A DNA stretch of 64,000 nucleotides from Panonychus citri (lineage: Eukaryota > Arthropoda > Arachnida > Trombidiformes > Tetranychidae), in NCBI RefSeq assembly GCF_014898815.1, contig NW_026515408.1, positions 124,001 to 188,000 on the forward strand. The letters run 5' to 3'. Within the stretch, counting starts at the first letter, position 1. Each line of letters begins with the position of its first letter. Both the position numbers and the translations under genes were made by a program. Under the pieces are notes generated by a model. The model worked only from the letters and a program-made list of their open reading frames with translations. It had not been told where the DNA came from and made no database searches. Shown piece by piece: positions 11,788 through 25,700 of the stretch.

Positions 11788-13830
11788 TATGATCAACGAT
11801 AATGAAACTCAGGTAACATGAGGTTTGCCGGTTTAAACTAGTATTACCTGTAGTATGACCCCGTCTCCTTCCTTGAGCGCAAATCCGTCTTCAGGTCAGA
11901 AAGAAAGAGAGAAAGAAAGAGAAGGAAGATTGAGATGATGAGGATGATGAGGATGAGGACGGAGAAAGAAAAAAGAAAGAGAAAAAATCGGTTGAAATAT
12001 CGCCTCGAGGGCAGTGAATTCCGTTAAACTCCATACATAAGCTGATAGATTTTTATGAAGACGAAGGTGATGAACATGATGATGGTCACTATATTTATTG
12101 ACCATCGTAACTTTGGCCTGACATTGACCCAACTTTCAAGTCTCCACTTTATTTTTGTTGATGTTTTCTTCAACCTTTTCAATTCTGATTACTCTCAAAT
12201 TCAATTATCATTGATCATTTTATCCCAATAAAACACAATACAATATGATTATCATGATGATGAGAATGATAAATAATAGGTGATCATAATTGTTTCATCA
12301 TTATTTTTAGGCTATTGTTATCATGATTATAATGATAATGATAAACAATTTGATACAACATTTTGTTTGTTTGATTTTTGTTTCACTTTGTTTTTACAAT
12401 TTAACTTGATTGTGGTGATTAAAACCCTTGATTACTGACCAACAATCAATACATTTTGTTGTTATGGTTCTTGTAGCCATGGTTGATTTAATTTCACTCT
12501 CTATTATAACACAATTAGAGCAGCAATATAACAATTTAATGGACTAAATTGTTGGGGCTCTCAATTTTTGAGCTAAATTTTACCAAATCAATTTGAATGA
12601 ATTTCAAGCTCGATTATTAAAATATTATTAATTATTATTATTTAATTAAGAGATTAACCTTTCTCTCTCTCTTTATATTTGATTTACTTTATGTGAGATG
12701 AAATTTAAAATTGAAAAAAATACTATTTCCAATTGAAATCAGTTAATTATGAATCTTAATTAAGTTGATTAAGGTTAAACAAATTCTTATCAATAAACTT
12801 CTCGTATTTGGATAAAAAAAGTGCTCTAAATTCAACTCAACAGTTACAATAAGTTCAATGGAACTTTAATTGTGATGAACAATGAAATTTAATCGACTCC
12901 CAAGTTAATTAAACAAAAATTAAAACTAAAATCAAAATTAAATCAATTCTTGAAAAGTGTCGCCATCTAGCGATATAAAAGACAACTAATGAACTTTTAT
13001 TCAAGATTTTTTTTTCGTTTCATCTTCACTTAATTAATCATTAATCAGGTTGATTTGATTATCATTAAGTTTAGGTAAACAAGAGTAAAGGATAAATTAA
13101 GAAATCAATTGTCACCAATATTATGCAAGAATTAATAAGTTTATACTTTTTTTTGTTCATTTTTTGACACAAAATCTCAGAATTGAAACATAATCAGTAT
13201 AATATTACATTTGATTGATAATTAGCTTGATATTTACAAGGTTTGATTAGGGAAGATGTCAAAATGGGGGAAAAAATGTTCTCCAGAAGATTAATTAATT
13301 AATTAGATTACAAGTTAATTAGTAAGGTCACAGGAGGACAATTTGGCTTAACAATCAATCAATAATAAGTATAATTAAAAGTTGAACCAGGAAAGAGAAA
13401 GTTCAATTAATATTTGAAATGAGAAAATCATTGAAAAAAACTCAATGAATTACAAGTTAATTGTTTATATTAAAAGCAGGACAATTAGATGAGTTAAATT
13501 AATTATTTATACAATTTTTTTCATATATATTTATATATATCGAGGCACAAGATATTGAACAGCACAAAATTGAATTTAAAATATGAAAACATCACCATGA
13601 TGATTAATTTGATTAGTTTGATAATAATTAAGACGAGAAAGTTTTGTTGTTGTCAATCTTTAAGCAAAAGAAAGCAAAAGAAAGTCAGGAATTAAGACAA
13701 ATCACAATTAAGAATCAATTTAACAAACAATTTGTTCAAAGATTGAAAGTTTTGGTGATTAAAAAAAACAGAAAGAGGAAAAAAGTTTCCCAATAATAAT
13801 ACTAATCAGTTGATAGAATCAGTTAATTGT
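11788..13830. other. Intergenic DNA and presumed 3' flank of the RhoGEF gene
   Basis: 11790-12150 is less AT-biased than its surroundings, with a GA-rich run at 11900-11985, but has no convincing exon. An AGATGGC-type element lies at 12960-12972. From 13500 to 13830 the DNA is presumably the 3' untranslated region of the minus-strand RhoGEF gene; I could not fix its poly(A) site. Confidence 0.35.
12960..12972 (-). promoter_or_regulatory. AGATGGCG-type element
   Basis: The plus strand reads TCGCCATCTAGCG, that is CGCTAGATGGCGA on the minus strand. It matches the element seen near 36654, 54485, 57996 and 63038. No gene start is recognised next to it; it lies about 860 bases beyond the RhoGEF stop codon. 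Confidence 0.35.
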
Positions 13831-16800
13831 TCATTTGGTTTCCTCTTCGACAATATTGGCATTTGTTGTGCTCGCGGTGGTTGTGCTGGTATTACTATCA
13901 TTTCCGGTTCCACTTTTGTTTACTTTCAATCCTAAAGGTGATAATTTTCGAGTAAATCGGTTGGCCCGAAGCGTTTCTGATTCGGACCATCGTCGGTTAA
14001 TCCCGATCTCGGAGTCACTTTGATTAATGTAATTTGAATGTAAATGTGAGTTAGAAAACTTTTTTGACGATGTTGGTGATCGCGAGGTTTCAATGGTTGT
14101 GGGAGGTGAAGGAGCGTCAAGACTTAGACTAATGGTCAGGTTGCTTGTCGGTGTTGAGGTTGGTGTTGGTGTACCGGAACTGGTGGACTGTCCTTTTGAG
14201 TTGTGATCACTGTTATGAGATTTACTTTTACTTCGTTGACTTGAGGAGGAAGTGCTACTTCGAGATCGTAATTGATTACGAAAACTTTCAAGGAAATGGC
14301 GTTTACTGTTACTTCGAGTTGTCATCGATGAGGGTTGATCACCTGTCGAAGGTGTTGACTCACTTGTTACTGAGTCAAATGTTGGATTAGTTGTTGACGT
14401 TGGTGTCGATGGTGTTTCCATTGTCGGGTTAAGGGTTGAATCGGTTGATATGGACGCTGAATGAGTGGATACCAGTGTTGGCGGAATCGAGGAAATCAAT
14501 GGGACTGAAGATCGTTTCCAAATACTACAACTACTACTTCCGGTATTATTTGGACTACCATCATCTTGACTAGATGATGATTTAGATGATAATCGGGATG
14601 ATAAACCTAAGACCGGGGAGGAAAGTTTCTTATCACGGGTCATTCGTTTACTAAAGGTCATACCTTTAGGATTTTTCAGCGACTTGGAAGACACAATTGG
14701 ACATGGAGCATGAGATGATGATGATGATGATGATAATAACAGAGATGAGGTGGTGGGCAAAGGTGATGAAGGGTTGGATACATTAAGATTACCAAGCAAA
14801 CCCGAAGACCAATTTGAACCTGAATTTGGTGAATCAACTATAACGGTACTTGACATGGCTTCTTTTGAGCTTAATTGGCTTCCCTTACGGTTTCGATGTG
14901 CTGATGCTGGATGAGAAAAGGTTTTACGTAAAGATGGATTCCAAAGAGAGCCCAATTCTGGTGCTGAACTGAATTTTCATCGGTATTAGTTGTTGAAAAA
15001 TCGAGCATATCAAAAGCCGAGCGACGATACAATACAGTGTATTAAAAGCGATTCAAGTCCAGCGGTAGAATGTTAATTATGTGAAAATAAAAACGAAAAA
15101 AAAAGAAAAGCATTTTTTAGATTGTTAGTAAATTATTGGATTAGTAAATTTAGCGATTAACACTAGTTGATTGTAATCCTATTTGAGTAATCAAAAAGTT
15201 TTATCAAAGCAATCAAAGGGTCAAGAGAGTTACAACTTGACCCAAAGTGTGAATAGTTGCAAATAAATTAAATGTAAATTAATTTAGTTATTTGAATGGA
15301 TTGTTGATTGGGAGCAATTAATAGTATGAATAGTTAAGTGGAGATGATCAATAATAATAATAGAAAAATAATTACACTTCTTTGGTTAATTCCTTCTGAT
15401 AAGCGATAGGTGATTGAAGGGCTCTCAGAAAATCCAATTGAGTCTCAAGAATGGCCTGGATATTGCGAACCCACTCTGATCTTTCATCGGGATCATCTGC
15501 TTGTACCACAAAGGCGAGACCCTCTTGTTGTGGGTCCTTAGATTTCAGGATGAACTTGAATTCATCGTCATCAGGTGATTTCTCAGTGAGAGACATTTTG
15601 TTTACCTGTAAATGAGCCTTGTAAATGTAACTTGGTTGACTGAACTGAGTCTTGGCACCAAGAATCTCACTGAAAATGATGATTTGTTCAAAGAGGAAAA
15701 CTTGTCTCTCTCTCAATTTAATACTGGACACCAGAGAGGCAGTAATTGGTTCCCTGGTATCGGCTATGTTTAAAATCCCCTGGAGCAATAATTTACCTTG
15801 GGCAGTTATTTTACCATCGAAACCTTGTAATCGGCTAACGTTCATCATATCATTTGCCGTTTTTGGGACAACGTGCATTATATGAACTGCGCGTCTAAGG
15901 TTGTCCAGTTCATTGGTCAGTGCGGCTTTTTCAGTGTGCTTGAGAATATCATTTAATAACAATTGATATTTCATGATCCTTTGGACAGGTTTAATCAATA
16001 GGTCGGGTAATTGTAATTTATGGCCTAATTTTATACGAACTTCCTATGAGAAAACATTGATGAAAGAAAGAGATGAAAATTTAATTGATACCAATCATTT
16101 ATAACTTAATTATTGGGAGGATTCAGTTAATCGTCTGGACAATCAGTTTTTAATAAGATGATTAATAACCTGAGCTAATAAACAGATATCAATATATCAC
16201 CATGATTATTGGGTGTTAACTCAGATTCTTAATGATTGTATTATCATCGTGCAAAACTTAATGAAATAATCATGACAATTCAGAGCTAGTTAATTAAACT
16301 GATGCAAGATGATTGATTGTTTAAATCAGCTCGATGATTATTGCTACTGAAAATTAATCTAACAATTTAAATCTGATCTTTTTCTTGATTCAAAGTTCGT
16401 TATCATCTCTTTAACTTGTTTACATGTAAAAGTAAGATATTATCTTAAGATTATTATTTATGTGAGCTGAATTTAATGTTACGTGATCATTGTAATGCTA
16501 TTAATGAATGAAAAAGTGATGAAGTTCATGATGATGATAAAGATAAATTCCTAACTCTTGCTTTATAATCGTCATCAACTAATGCAATGAAATGATAACA
16601 TTCCAACTCACTTGAAGAAGGTAAAAGTACAGAGGAATCGAAATAGGCGAACATTTTTTTCTCATTTAGCTAAAAGTTCTGAGCATGTTCATGATATCAT
16701 CATGAAAGTCAGAACTCTCTCTCTTTCTCTCTCTTTCTTTCTTTCTTTTTCGGTACTTTGACACGGTCAAGCATATAAGACGAAAGGGTAGAAAGAGAGG

Positions 16801-19800
16801 AAACATTTTTACCCTGAATTCTGAGTTGATATTAATATAATGAATTCAGAGTAAATAATAATAAATAAACTTGTAACCAAGAAACAGACAAAAAACTAAA
16901 GAGAAATAATTTCAGGCCTTTCGTATGAATAACATGATAACATGTTATTAATCTGGTAAATCAGGATCATGGAAGTGTATATTATCCTTTATCAAAATAG
17001 TGTCATCTTCATCATATATTTCATGATGAAGATGATAATAAGTCAAGTGAAAGATGCAATGTGATGAAAAAAGGCGATTTCTTCAGATAATTAACGTTTT
17101 TTTCCATGCTGAATATCCTGAAACTGAGCAGTACTCACAGAACATCAGATAAGTAGAAGAAGGAGTTTCTTGTATGTTGATTATCATTATCAAGATACTG
17201 AATGATGTTCGAAGATGAAGATAAAGTGTTGTCAGAAACACAGTTCACTCGAAGAGAGAGAGAGAGAGATCGAACTTCCAACTGCGAATTTCACCCTTTC
17301 TCTTTCAGAATTCTTTTCCATTATCATGCTTATTAATACTTTAACCTGGTCACTGAATTTACGAAGAAAGAAAAAGAGAGTTCAATAAGCTTGAGGAGAA
17401 AATATGAAAGAAGATTTGAAAATCTATCGAATCAACAGAATCCATGAGATTCTAAACTTTTTCCCTCCACAAGTAAATAGAACAATCTTTTTTTCTTTCT
17501 CTCTTCAGATCAAAATGATGAACCTCTTTTGTTCATTGACTCACTTTATCTTCTTTCTCTATCATTCTTTCTGAAGATGATCATGACGATAATCTTGTTC
17601 ATGATATATTTCAACTGAACAACAACAAGAAAAAACAACCAATTAACTTACAAGTTGCTGGACTCTTGGTAAGCAATCGCAACATTTATCGATCAAACTT
17701 ACGAGAGGCAAGAAGAGGAAAATGATGATTATGATGAGAAAGAATAGAATTTTGAAAAAGAAAGCGAGAAAACAGAAAAGAAAGGTAATAGTTCGATAGT
17801 TCTAATGCTACACCAACATGTCTAGATGCATATAAATATATTATTACGATTGTATATCGATCTGTTTTGATAGACTTTTTTTCATTTCCATTAACTTTTA
17901 CTCAGAACTTTTTTCTCAGTGAAAGATGACGTATCTTCGTCATCCTCTTTCATGATGTCAATCACATTTTCTCACTCATCATCTTCATCTCTCTATCTAC
18001 AAGTTATCATGAAAATCGTCAAAAACTTTTCGATTCCATTAGTATATCTTTCGAACTACAATTTTTTATTTGTTTCTTTTTTTCCAAAACTTAAACTTTT
18101 TCTCATTTTTTATATAGAAAATAATATCAGAAAAAGAAATTCAGAACTCAGCTCAGTTGGAGTTAGCATTTTATCACCCTGTTTCTCATTTTCGCCGTAA
18201 TTTTAATTACTTTTTCTCCCTCTGATTCGAGGCAAAAAACTCTATTCCAAATTCAATTCTAACCATTAGCTGAGAGCCAAAAAGAAGATGAACATTTCTC
18301 TTCATGAAGGTAGCAAAAAGAATATATTTTTTTGCTCATTTCCGATTCTAAATTCAATGGTAATCATTTTGATGAACTATTTGTTGACAATCAACTAACA
18401 TGATTATCGCGTGATCTAGTCCAATGATAATCATTACCAGGAAGATGGCGATGTCAATATCATCCCAAAGTTTTTCATCGACATTACTGAAAGATTGAGG
18501 TAACAGTTCATGGTGATTATCATGAAAATGGAAAAAGAAAAAAATTTTTTCGTTTCTCTCCCATATAATATCAGCAGAACTTTTGGAAAATTATCATCAC
18601 CATTGTTCATCATTCTTTTCATTGGTCTTCAAATACTACATGGTAAATGTTCATTGTTCATATGCGAAATTTTCATTACTATTCTGGTTCATATTCAGGC
18701 AATCATCAAGTTGAAAAAAATAACAACACAAAAAGTCATTAGTTTGTTGTTTTTCTTATCCAGAGATGTACATGTAATCCTCATGGTTAAAACATTACAA
18801 ACTGATTAATCTGATCTATTGGAAACATATTCAGTCAATTGAGATGTTAAAAATTTGACAATAAGAGTAGATGATTAATCTGAAGGCCTCGATTGATTTA
18901 ATTATCATCATCGTCGTTTTTATCAAGGAAACGTTAAGGCAACTGAATAGCAATGATAATGTTGCTGAGGATTTATTTACATTCCCTGAGTTACATGATA
19001 ATGGTTAGAATTGAATCAATTCTAATAGAGATTAGCAAACTGAATGAAGGATTCTGATGAAGACAAAGAGTGTGATCAATGTAACAGTGGTCTATGAACG
19101 TGGCGGTGGGGAGAGAGAGAGAAATACATGGTGGAAAGCATGAATTCCTCATGTCTGAATAGTTTCGAACATGATGGTAAAGGAATAGATTGGAAAAAAG
19201 AATACAAAGATTCAGTTTCAACTGAATCATGCGTAAAGATTTTACTGTTTCTTTCATCTTCGTCATCATCATGGTTCAATAGCGAAAAACAAGGAAAAGA
19301 GAGAGAGAGAGAGAGAGATAATAACAAAGTTCTAACAATGATTCTGAACAGAGAACAACAAATCCCCTTTTCATGATGATGATAAAGGATAAGAAGATGA
19401 GATAGATCCTAAAAATGATAAGAAAGAAGATAAATTCTGATGGGAACAGAATTTGATTCCTCATTTAGTTGAAGTTTAGAGATGGAGTTCGAGAAAATTT
19501 GAGGAAAACATGATCAAAGTGACTTTAAAGATGAAACGTTGATATGAAGTCATTGATGAAATGATCATTTTATAAGTAATAATATGGCAAATCTAAGGAT
19601 ATAAAACAAGAACTGAACAGAATCCAGAATTTTTCTCCCATATCATGATCATATTTGATCACCAATCAAAAGCATAAATCAAATGAAACATAATCAAGGG
19701 AATTGAATAGACAGATAATGACATATACACACATACTCTGAATGATAATCTCTCATCTCAGGGTAGAGCTCATGGATTTTTTCACCTCCAAACTCGTTAT

Positions 19801-22672
19801 TTTCCATAATATTAATAACATAATTCCAGGATACTCTCAAGAAACTTGAATAACTTACCTCAAAATAAGTGTCCAGATATTCAGAGACAATGTATTCGGA
19901 CTTTGATTTGTTCTGACAGTACACAACGTACATGTTCAAACGACGCTCGTACCGTTTAAATAATAGTCCTAATCGACCGGGTTCTTCTAAGCATTTGGCC
20001 AGTTCATTGAGGAAAAAACTGTTGAAAGGAAAAGAAAAAGGAACAAGAAAAATAAAGAAATTAGTATTAGATTCAATAAACTTTCCTGAGCATTATCATG
20101 AAAATGGACATTGATCATGGTTAAGATGATTCATTGATTCAAATTGATTATTCTTATTGTGATATAATATTAATATTAATGAGATTAACTTTGTAACAAT
20201 TTTTGGACAATGACTGTCATTAGATAAAAATTATTACCATTATTATATTATCAGAACTTTCATCAAGAATTATCATCATTATTAGGCTTTTATTGCAGTT
20301 TAATGGTTCAGGAGTACATGATATCCAACCTGAAATCCACCACCCACTTCCCTCCCTGATATTAATATTTCTATGAATAAGAATTAAATAAAATTCAATT
20401 TTTATCGGAAATTTTGTTTTTCTTTTCGCCTTAGAAAATGAATCGATAAACAATATTTACCACCCCTTTTCTTTCCTGGTTATTATCCTGATTCCCATGT
20501 AATATTTTTAGAATTTTCATAAATTTTGTTTTGTCACTTTGCTCATAATCGATAAAACAACATTCATGGTGATTATTTTCCTTTCATGATAAAAGTTGAT
20601 TTTATCATTCGAGTTAATTGTTTCGATTCACTCGTTATCAAGTTTATTCTTATAACTGGTTTGATTCGTTTTCTTCTTTAGATTGAATCGTTTATCATCC
20701 ATGATAATTTCAATTTCTTGCTGAATTTTTCGACTTTTATTCAATTTTTTCGAATGGTTCATGATTGATGAGATCATTGAATTAATTTTGTTTCCAAAGA
20801 TCAAGGATTAGGGCGGAGGATTCATGTTCTGAGACTGAATTTAATTCAGTTGATTTTAAAAGTGATCATGTCTTGTCAGTATCTTTTTCATGAAGAAGAA
20901 AAACTTTCTCTGAAAACGAAAATCATGACTCAGAATAAAGTGTTGATGATTAGCTTGATGATGAGCATCATGAAAACTAATCCTCATGAGAGATTGAACT
21001 TTTCAAGAATTGAAAGTTTATCTGTCTTCTTTTTTGCTATTGTTTTCTCAACAAATTGCTATTGAAAGCTTTGGGATTCAATTGATTGGTAATTCAGAAA
21101 CAATCAGGTTTATCATCATCAACAGAATCAGCTATTCAACTGTGTACTTGGATACATGGGACATGATAAATTGTGAATACAAGTTTGAAATTATTAATAT
21201 GAAAATACTCAAGAGTTACTTTGTAAACGGAAATGATTGAAATGGGAGGTGGGTGAATTTAAGGTGGAGCGGGAAATATTGTAATAGGAAAATATCGTAA
21301 ATAATTACAGGAAATTATTCATCATCAGTCAAAATGGGATAACAATCAGTTGATTGCTGCGTAAGATTGATAATGATAATAAATATTAATCATAATCTGG
21401 TGTTCACAATTGTAATAACAAATAATTTTGTTTACTTTTTGTATTGAATAAAAAAAAAGTTAATTGTTGCTTAATCTGATTGGTTAACAATCACCAATTT
21501 ACATTGTAAATACATTGTTTAATTGTTACCAATTCAAAAATTTAGGTCAATCCATGTAAATATAATAGGTTTAATTGTTGCATCTCTCAGTTTCAATTAC
21601 CAAACAGAAAGATAGACAATTAACATTTACAAACTGTAATTATATTCAATGTTAATGTTAATCAAATTGACAATTAGGTTACTTGTTGTTAACTTAAAAT
21701 AATAATAACTGTAAATTGACACTTTGTTTATAATAATTTAATTTAAATTAATTTAAATCAACCAGAAAAAAAGCAAAATACTCGGAAGGAAGGAAATTGT
21801 ATCTTCCCTTTTGATTGTATTAGTTAGTTTACTTAATTGTTGTTGATAAAACCAATTTTTTTAAACTCTAATTGGTGTTTACTTTCATTGAACAATTAAA
21901 CAAGTGAAAGTTGAATGATTTAATTGATGAAGATGTTACTTTGTTAAGGAAAGTTATTAAGTCATTGATTGTAAATTGTTACACCAATTTGTTAATTATT
22001 CAGTTGAATTAATTTCTATTTAATTGGATCACAATGTAAATGATAAGGTGAATGGTTGGTGGTTGAAGGTGGGGTGGGTGAGTTCAAGGGTGGAAAAGAA
22101 TAGAAGATGAAATAAAAAAAGAAATTCGAACAAAGAAAATTTCTGGTTAACCTAATTCTTTTTTCTCTAGTTTCCAAAGTTCTTATTAACATGATAGTAT
22201 GTTCATTATTACCATGATATTAATCAATTTCAATTCGATTCGCAATTTTTTTCATTATTTACTTTTTCCAAGGTTGTGAACAGTTCAAATGAACCATTTT
22301 AGGATTTATATCGATTCAATTTCATGGTTGTAATGATTCAATATGCTGGGAGAAAAATATTATCATAAGTTTTTCAAGCTCTCTCTCTCTCCCTTTCTTG
22401 ACCAATGTCCAAGTGGATAATGTTTAACTAGTATTATATATCCATCCTGAGGGCATTTTGTTTTGTTCTTCTATTAATCATAATCCTCTACCCATTTATC
22501 ATCATAATCATACTTATGTGTTATCATGTTGATCATCATTATGAATCTTATCAAGAATCATCCTGTTGAAAAGTTACTCATAAATAATTTCATTCGATGA
22601 TGAGAAGTATTAAAAAAAAGTTCTAACCGGAAATTTCGATCTGCGTTGAATCAGAATATTTAAAAATTCTTC

Positions 22673-22719
<47 letters not shown>

Positions 22720-25700
22720 ACTCTATTATTTTCTTTGTCTCTTAAATTATTATTCTCGACTCATTGAAATGAGAAATATTTTTAACACTCATGAAGATCA
22801 TCATGATCTTGATTTTGAACAAATATCTTTGTGAACAACAAAACCAACAACAAGCAAATGAATTTATTACATGAAAAAATACCCTGAACGGTTAAGAATA
22901 AAGGAGAAATGAATTAAAGTTAATAAATTGTTGCCTCAATGATAATAAGTTCAATTGTTGAGCTTTTTTTTGTTCTGTAAGGAAAAAATTTCTCTAAGAT
23001 AATAATGATGAGAAAAATTGTAAATTCTGAATGTAAACTATTCAATTCATTAGGAAAACAAAAAGATAATTTTCCATGATAAGAAAAGGATATAACTCAT
23101 TTGGAATTATTGAAAATCTCATCATCCTAAAGCAACGGTGACTTTAAATATCAATAATCATCAGGTACAAGCAAACTTAGAATCAGCTGATGGTTAGTCA
23201 ATAGTTTGGGCAAAGTGATTATTATAATAATTGAAACAGGATCATGATGGAATCCAGGGAAATTTATTAAAAGGAAACAACTGATTCAATTGAATTCATG
23301 GTGAAAAATGAGTGACTTTCAATAGGAAAAATTTTGTTACTTAAATTAAGAGTTGAGCTTAAATGTGATGAGTTGAAAATTTCAATCAACATATTTAAAA
23401 TGGTGAATCCTCATGAGGGTTCATGATGATGTGGATTGTTCATAATAAATTCATTCATTGAAACATCTTAACATATATTTGTAATATATAACCAGGAAAA
23501 AAAAGAGCAAGAAAGATTTGATTTCATGATAAAATGTCATGAGTTCATTGAATCAGAAATGAAATGAAATAACAGAGGAGCTTAAATCTTCTTGAGTCAG
23601 AAATTAAATCTTTTTTTTTCTTCCAAAAGAGGAAAAAATAGCAATAATTATTTTCTCTCTCTCTCAATTTTGTTCGAATCCCCAAAAGAACTTTATTCAA
23701 CTTTCTCCATCCCTATCACCTTAGAATCCTCAGAATCCTTTATGAACTTTATGCTTATCCTTAATGTCAACAGCAACAGATTGACCTGTAACCTATGATA
23801 GGGAAGATTTAAACTTGCACGAAAACAGAATCACCATAACTGTCATGATACTAAAGTTTCAACTTAATCAAGAAGATATTTCATCAACTAATCTGTTAAG
23901 ATGAACTCTTAATATCAATTTATCTTCATCAATCAATCAATACTCAAAAATGAAAATGAATTAGCCTGAAATGTGCTCGACTGTTGATCAGAATTGAAAT
24001 TATCTCAAATGTAGTATTTTTATTTACTCAATGAATATGTGATTAAAGTTGAGGATGGAAATTGAATCAACTCATAATTGATCAAAATGTTTATTCAAGA
24101 TTTCCAAGTAATCATCATCATCTCTGGTGAAACAGAAAGTAATCATGATGATGAAGATGAAGATGAAATGGGTGAATGGATGTTCAAGAAGATAAGTTAT
24201 TAGGTAAGAAAGAAAATCCAATTGTTCATTATTTTATCTTCTATTTGTCTTCTATTTTAATACTTATATACTTGATTCAGATTGTTCAGCTGGGAGTTCA
24301 TTTCGAATTCATATTATATCGGAAACTTCATGAAGAAGATTCTATGATGGTTATTATTAAGAAAGAGGTCGGAAAAATCTTCGAAAGTGATTGATTTTAT
24401 GGATTATACAGTTGGACTAGAAATTTTTTGTTCTCTCTCTCTCTTACTCACCTTTTCTCAGAATTTTTCTTCCTGAAATTCATGAGATGAGAAGGCAAAA
24501 ATTATGATAATCTCTTTCTTTTCCCAATAAATCAAAAGTAATTCATAAATAAAATTATCGCTATTATATTTCTCTCTGTATTTTCTTAATTACCATTACA
24601 TGTAATCAGCTTTTTCTCATGGAAATTTTGATTCAAATTCTGAGTTGAATTAATCTTTTCTTATCTTCATGTATAAACTATTCAGTTGCATCATAAAAGG
24701 TTTAGAAACTTTTCCATAAAAGTTAATTAACTAGCAACAATTAATAGGAAATTTATCATTTGATTAACGAGGGTTAATTAGTGTCCAATATCCTGTTGCA
24801 TTTTCAGACAATCTGATTGTTGATCGATTTCAATAGAATGAGAAATAAAATCTTCAACATGTTAACAACAGTTTCCATGAAAAGTAAACTTTTCTTTGGT
24901 TAAGAATTGGATTTCAATTGAAATTTTCATTCCCAGTGTTCAATTTTATGATGATCATGTTCAAAGAGATGAAAAGTAACCAGAATCATGTTTCTTTTTC
25001 ATCATTATCAGGGAGAAAAAGAAAGAAAATCAGAAAAAAAGATCTCTTTTTTTTTCTCCAACCCACTTTTCTTCATGATTCATGAAGTTTATCTAATTTT
25101 CGGTTACCAATCATGATCATTTGGAACCAATCAATTGCAATTCAGTGGATACTTTGTGTATTTCCAATGAAAATGTTACCATGAAAGAGAAGAGAAAACA
25201 CCATTGAAATAATTTTCCAAATTTTCTTTCACAAAGATAACTTCATTATCGAAAGGGAAAAGTATATTATATTAACATGAGAATTTGCTCTTTCTCTGAG
25301 TTTTAATTTCCTTTCAGAACTTTTTTTCCCTTCCTTTAAGTGAAGAAAGCGAAACACAAAAAATAACAAATTTCTATCCATTTAGTGTATAACATGTTCC
25401 ATGGTAATAATCACCATGATATGAGTTTCACCTACACGAGTATTGAACAAATTACACCCTTGTAACCCCACCCACCACTTACCAATGAATAAGTTTATAT
25501 ATCAACTTAGCAGGGAGTGGAAAATGATAACTGTGATAATCTAATAGTTAATATCAATGATAATTTAAACTGTTTGCTATTCACACTTATAATCAATCCC
25601 GATTCCCTGTCTATCTGATATATCACATGATAATGAATCAATCTTGTTTTCTTGGGCTAATTAATTAACATCAGTCTTGTTGTATTACAATGACAACGTT

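Noticed and set aside
14969..15050. Frame LYRRSAFDMLDFSTTN just upstream of the last RhoGEF exon, considered as coding
   Set aside because: It lies in a different frame from the tail, and the first AG after the pyrimidine tract, at 14970-14969, gives a phase-consistent junction (KEVSAPELGS) instead.
13835..15885. Plus-strand open frames opposite the RhoGEF exons (13835-14023, 14145-14390, 15652-15885)
   Set aside because: They are antisense shadows of exons whose minus-strand frame has clear DH/PH similarity or continuous coding.
19076..19464. Overlapping open frames on both strands around 19.1-19.4 kb
   Set aside because: They are made largely of CT/GA tracts and ATC repeats inside the RhoGEF intron; low complexity, no homology.
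23669..23682. GTTCGAATCC, a match to a tRNA B-box
   Set aside because: No A-box at the right distance and no cloverleaf can be formed from the flanking CT-rich and A-rich sequence.
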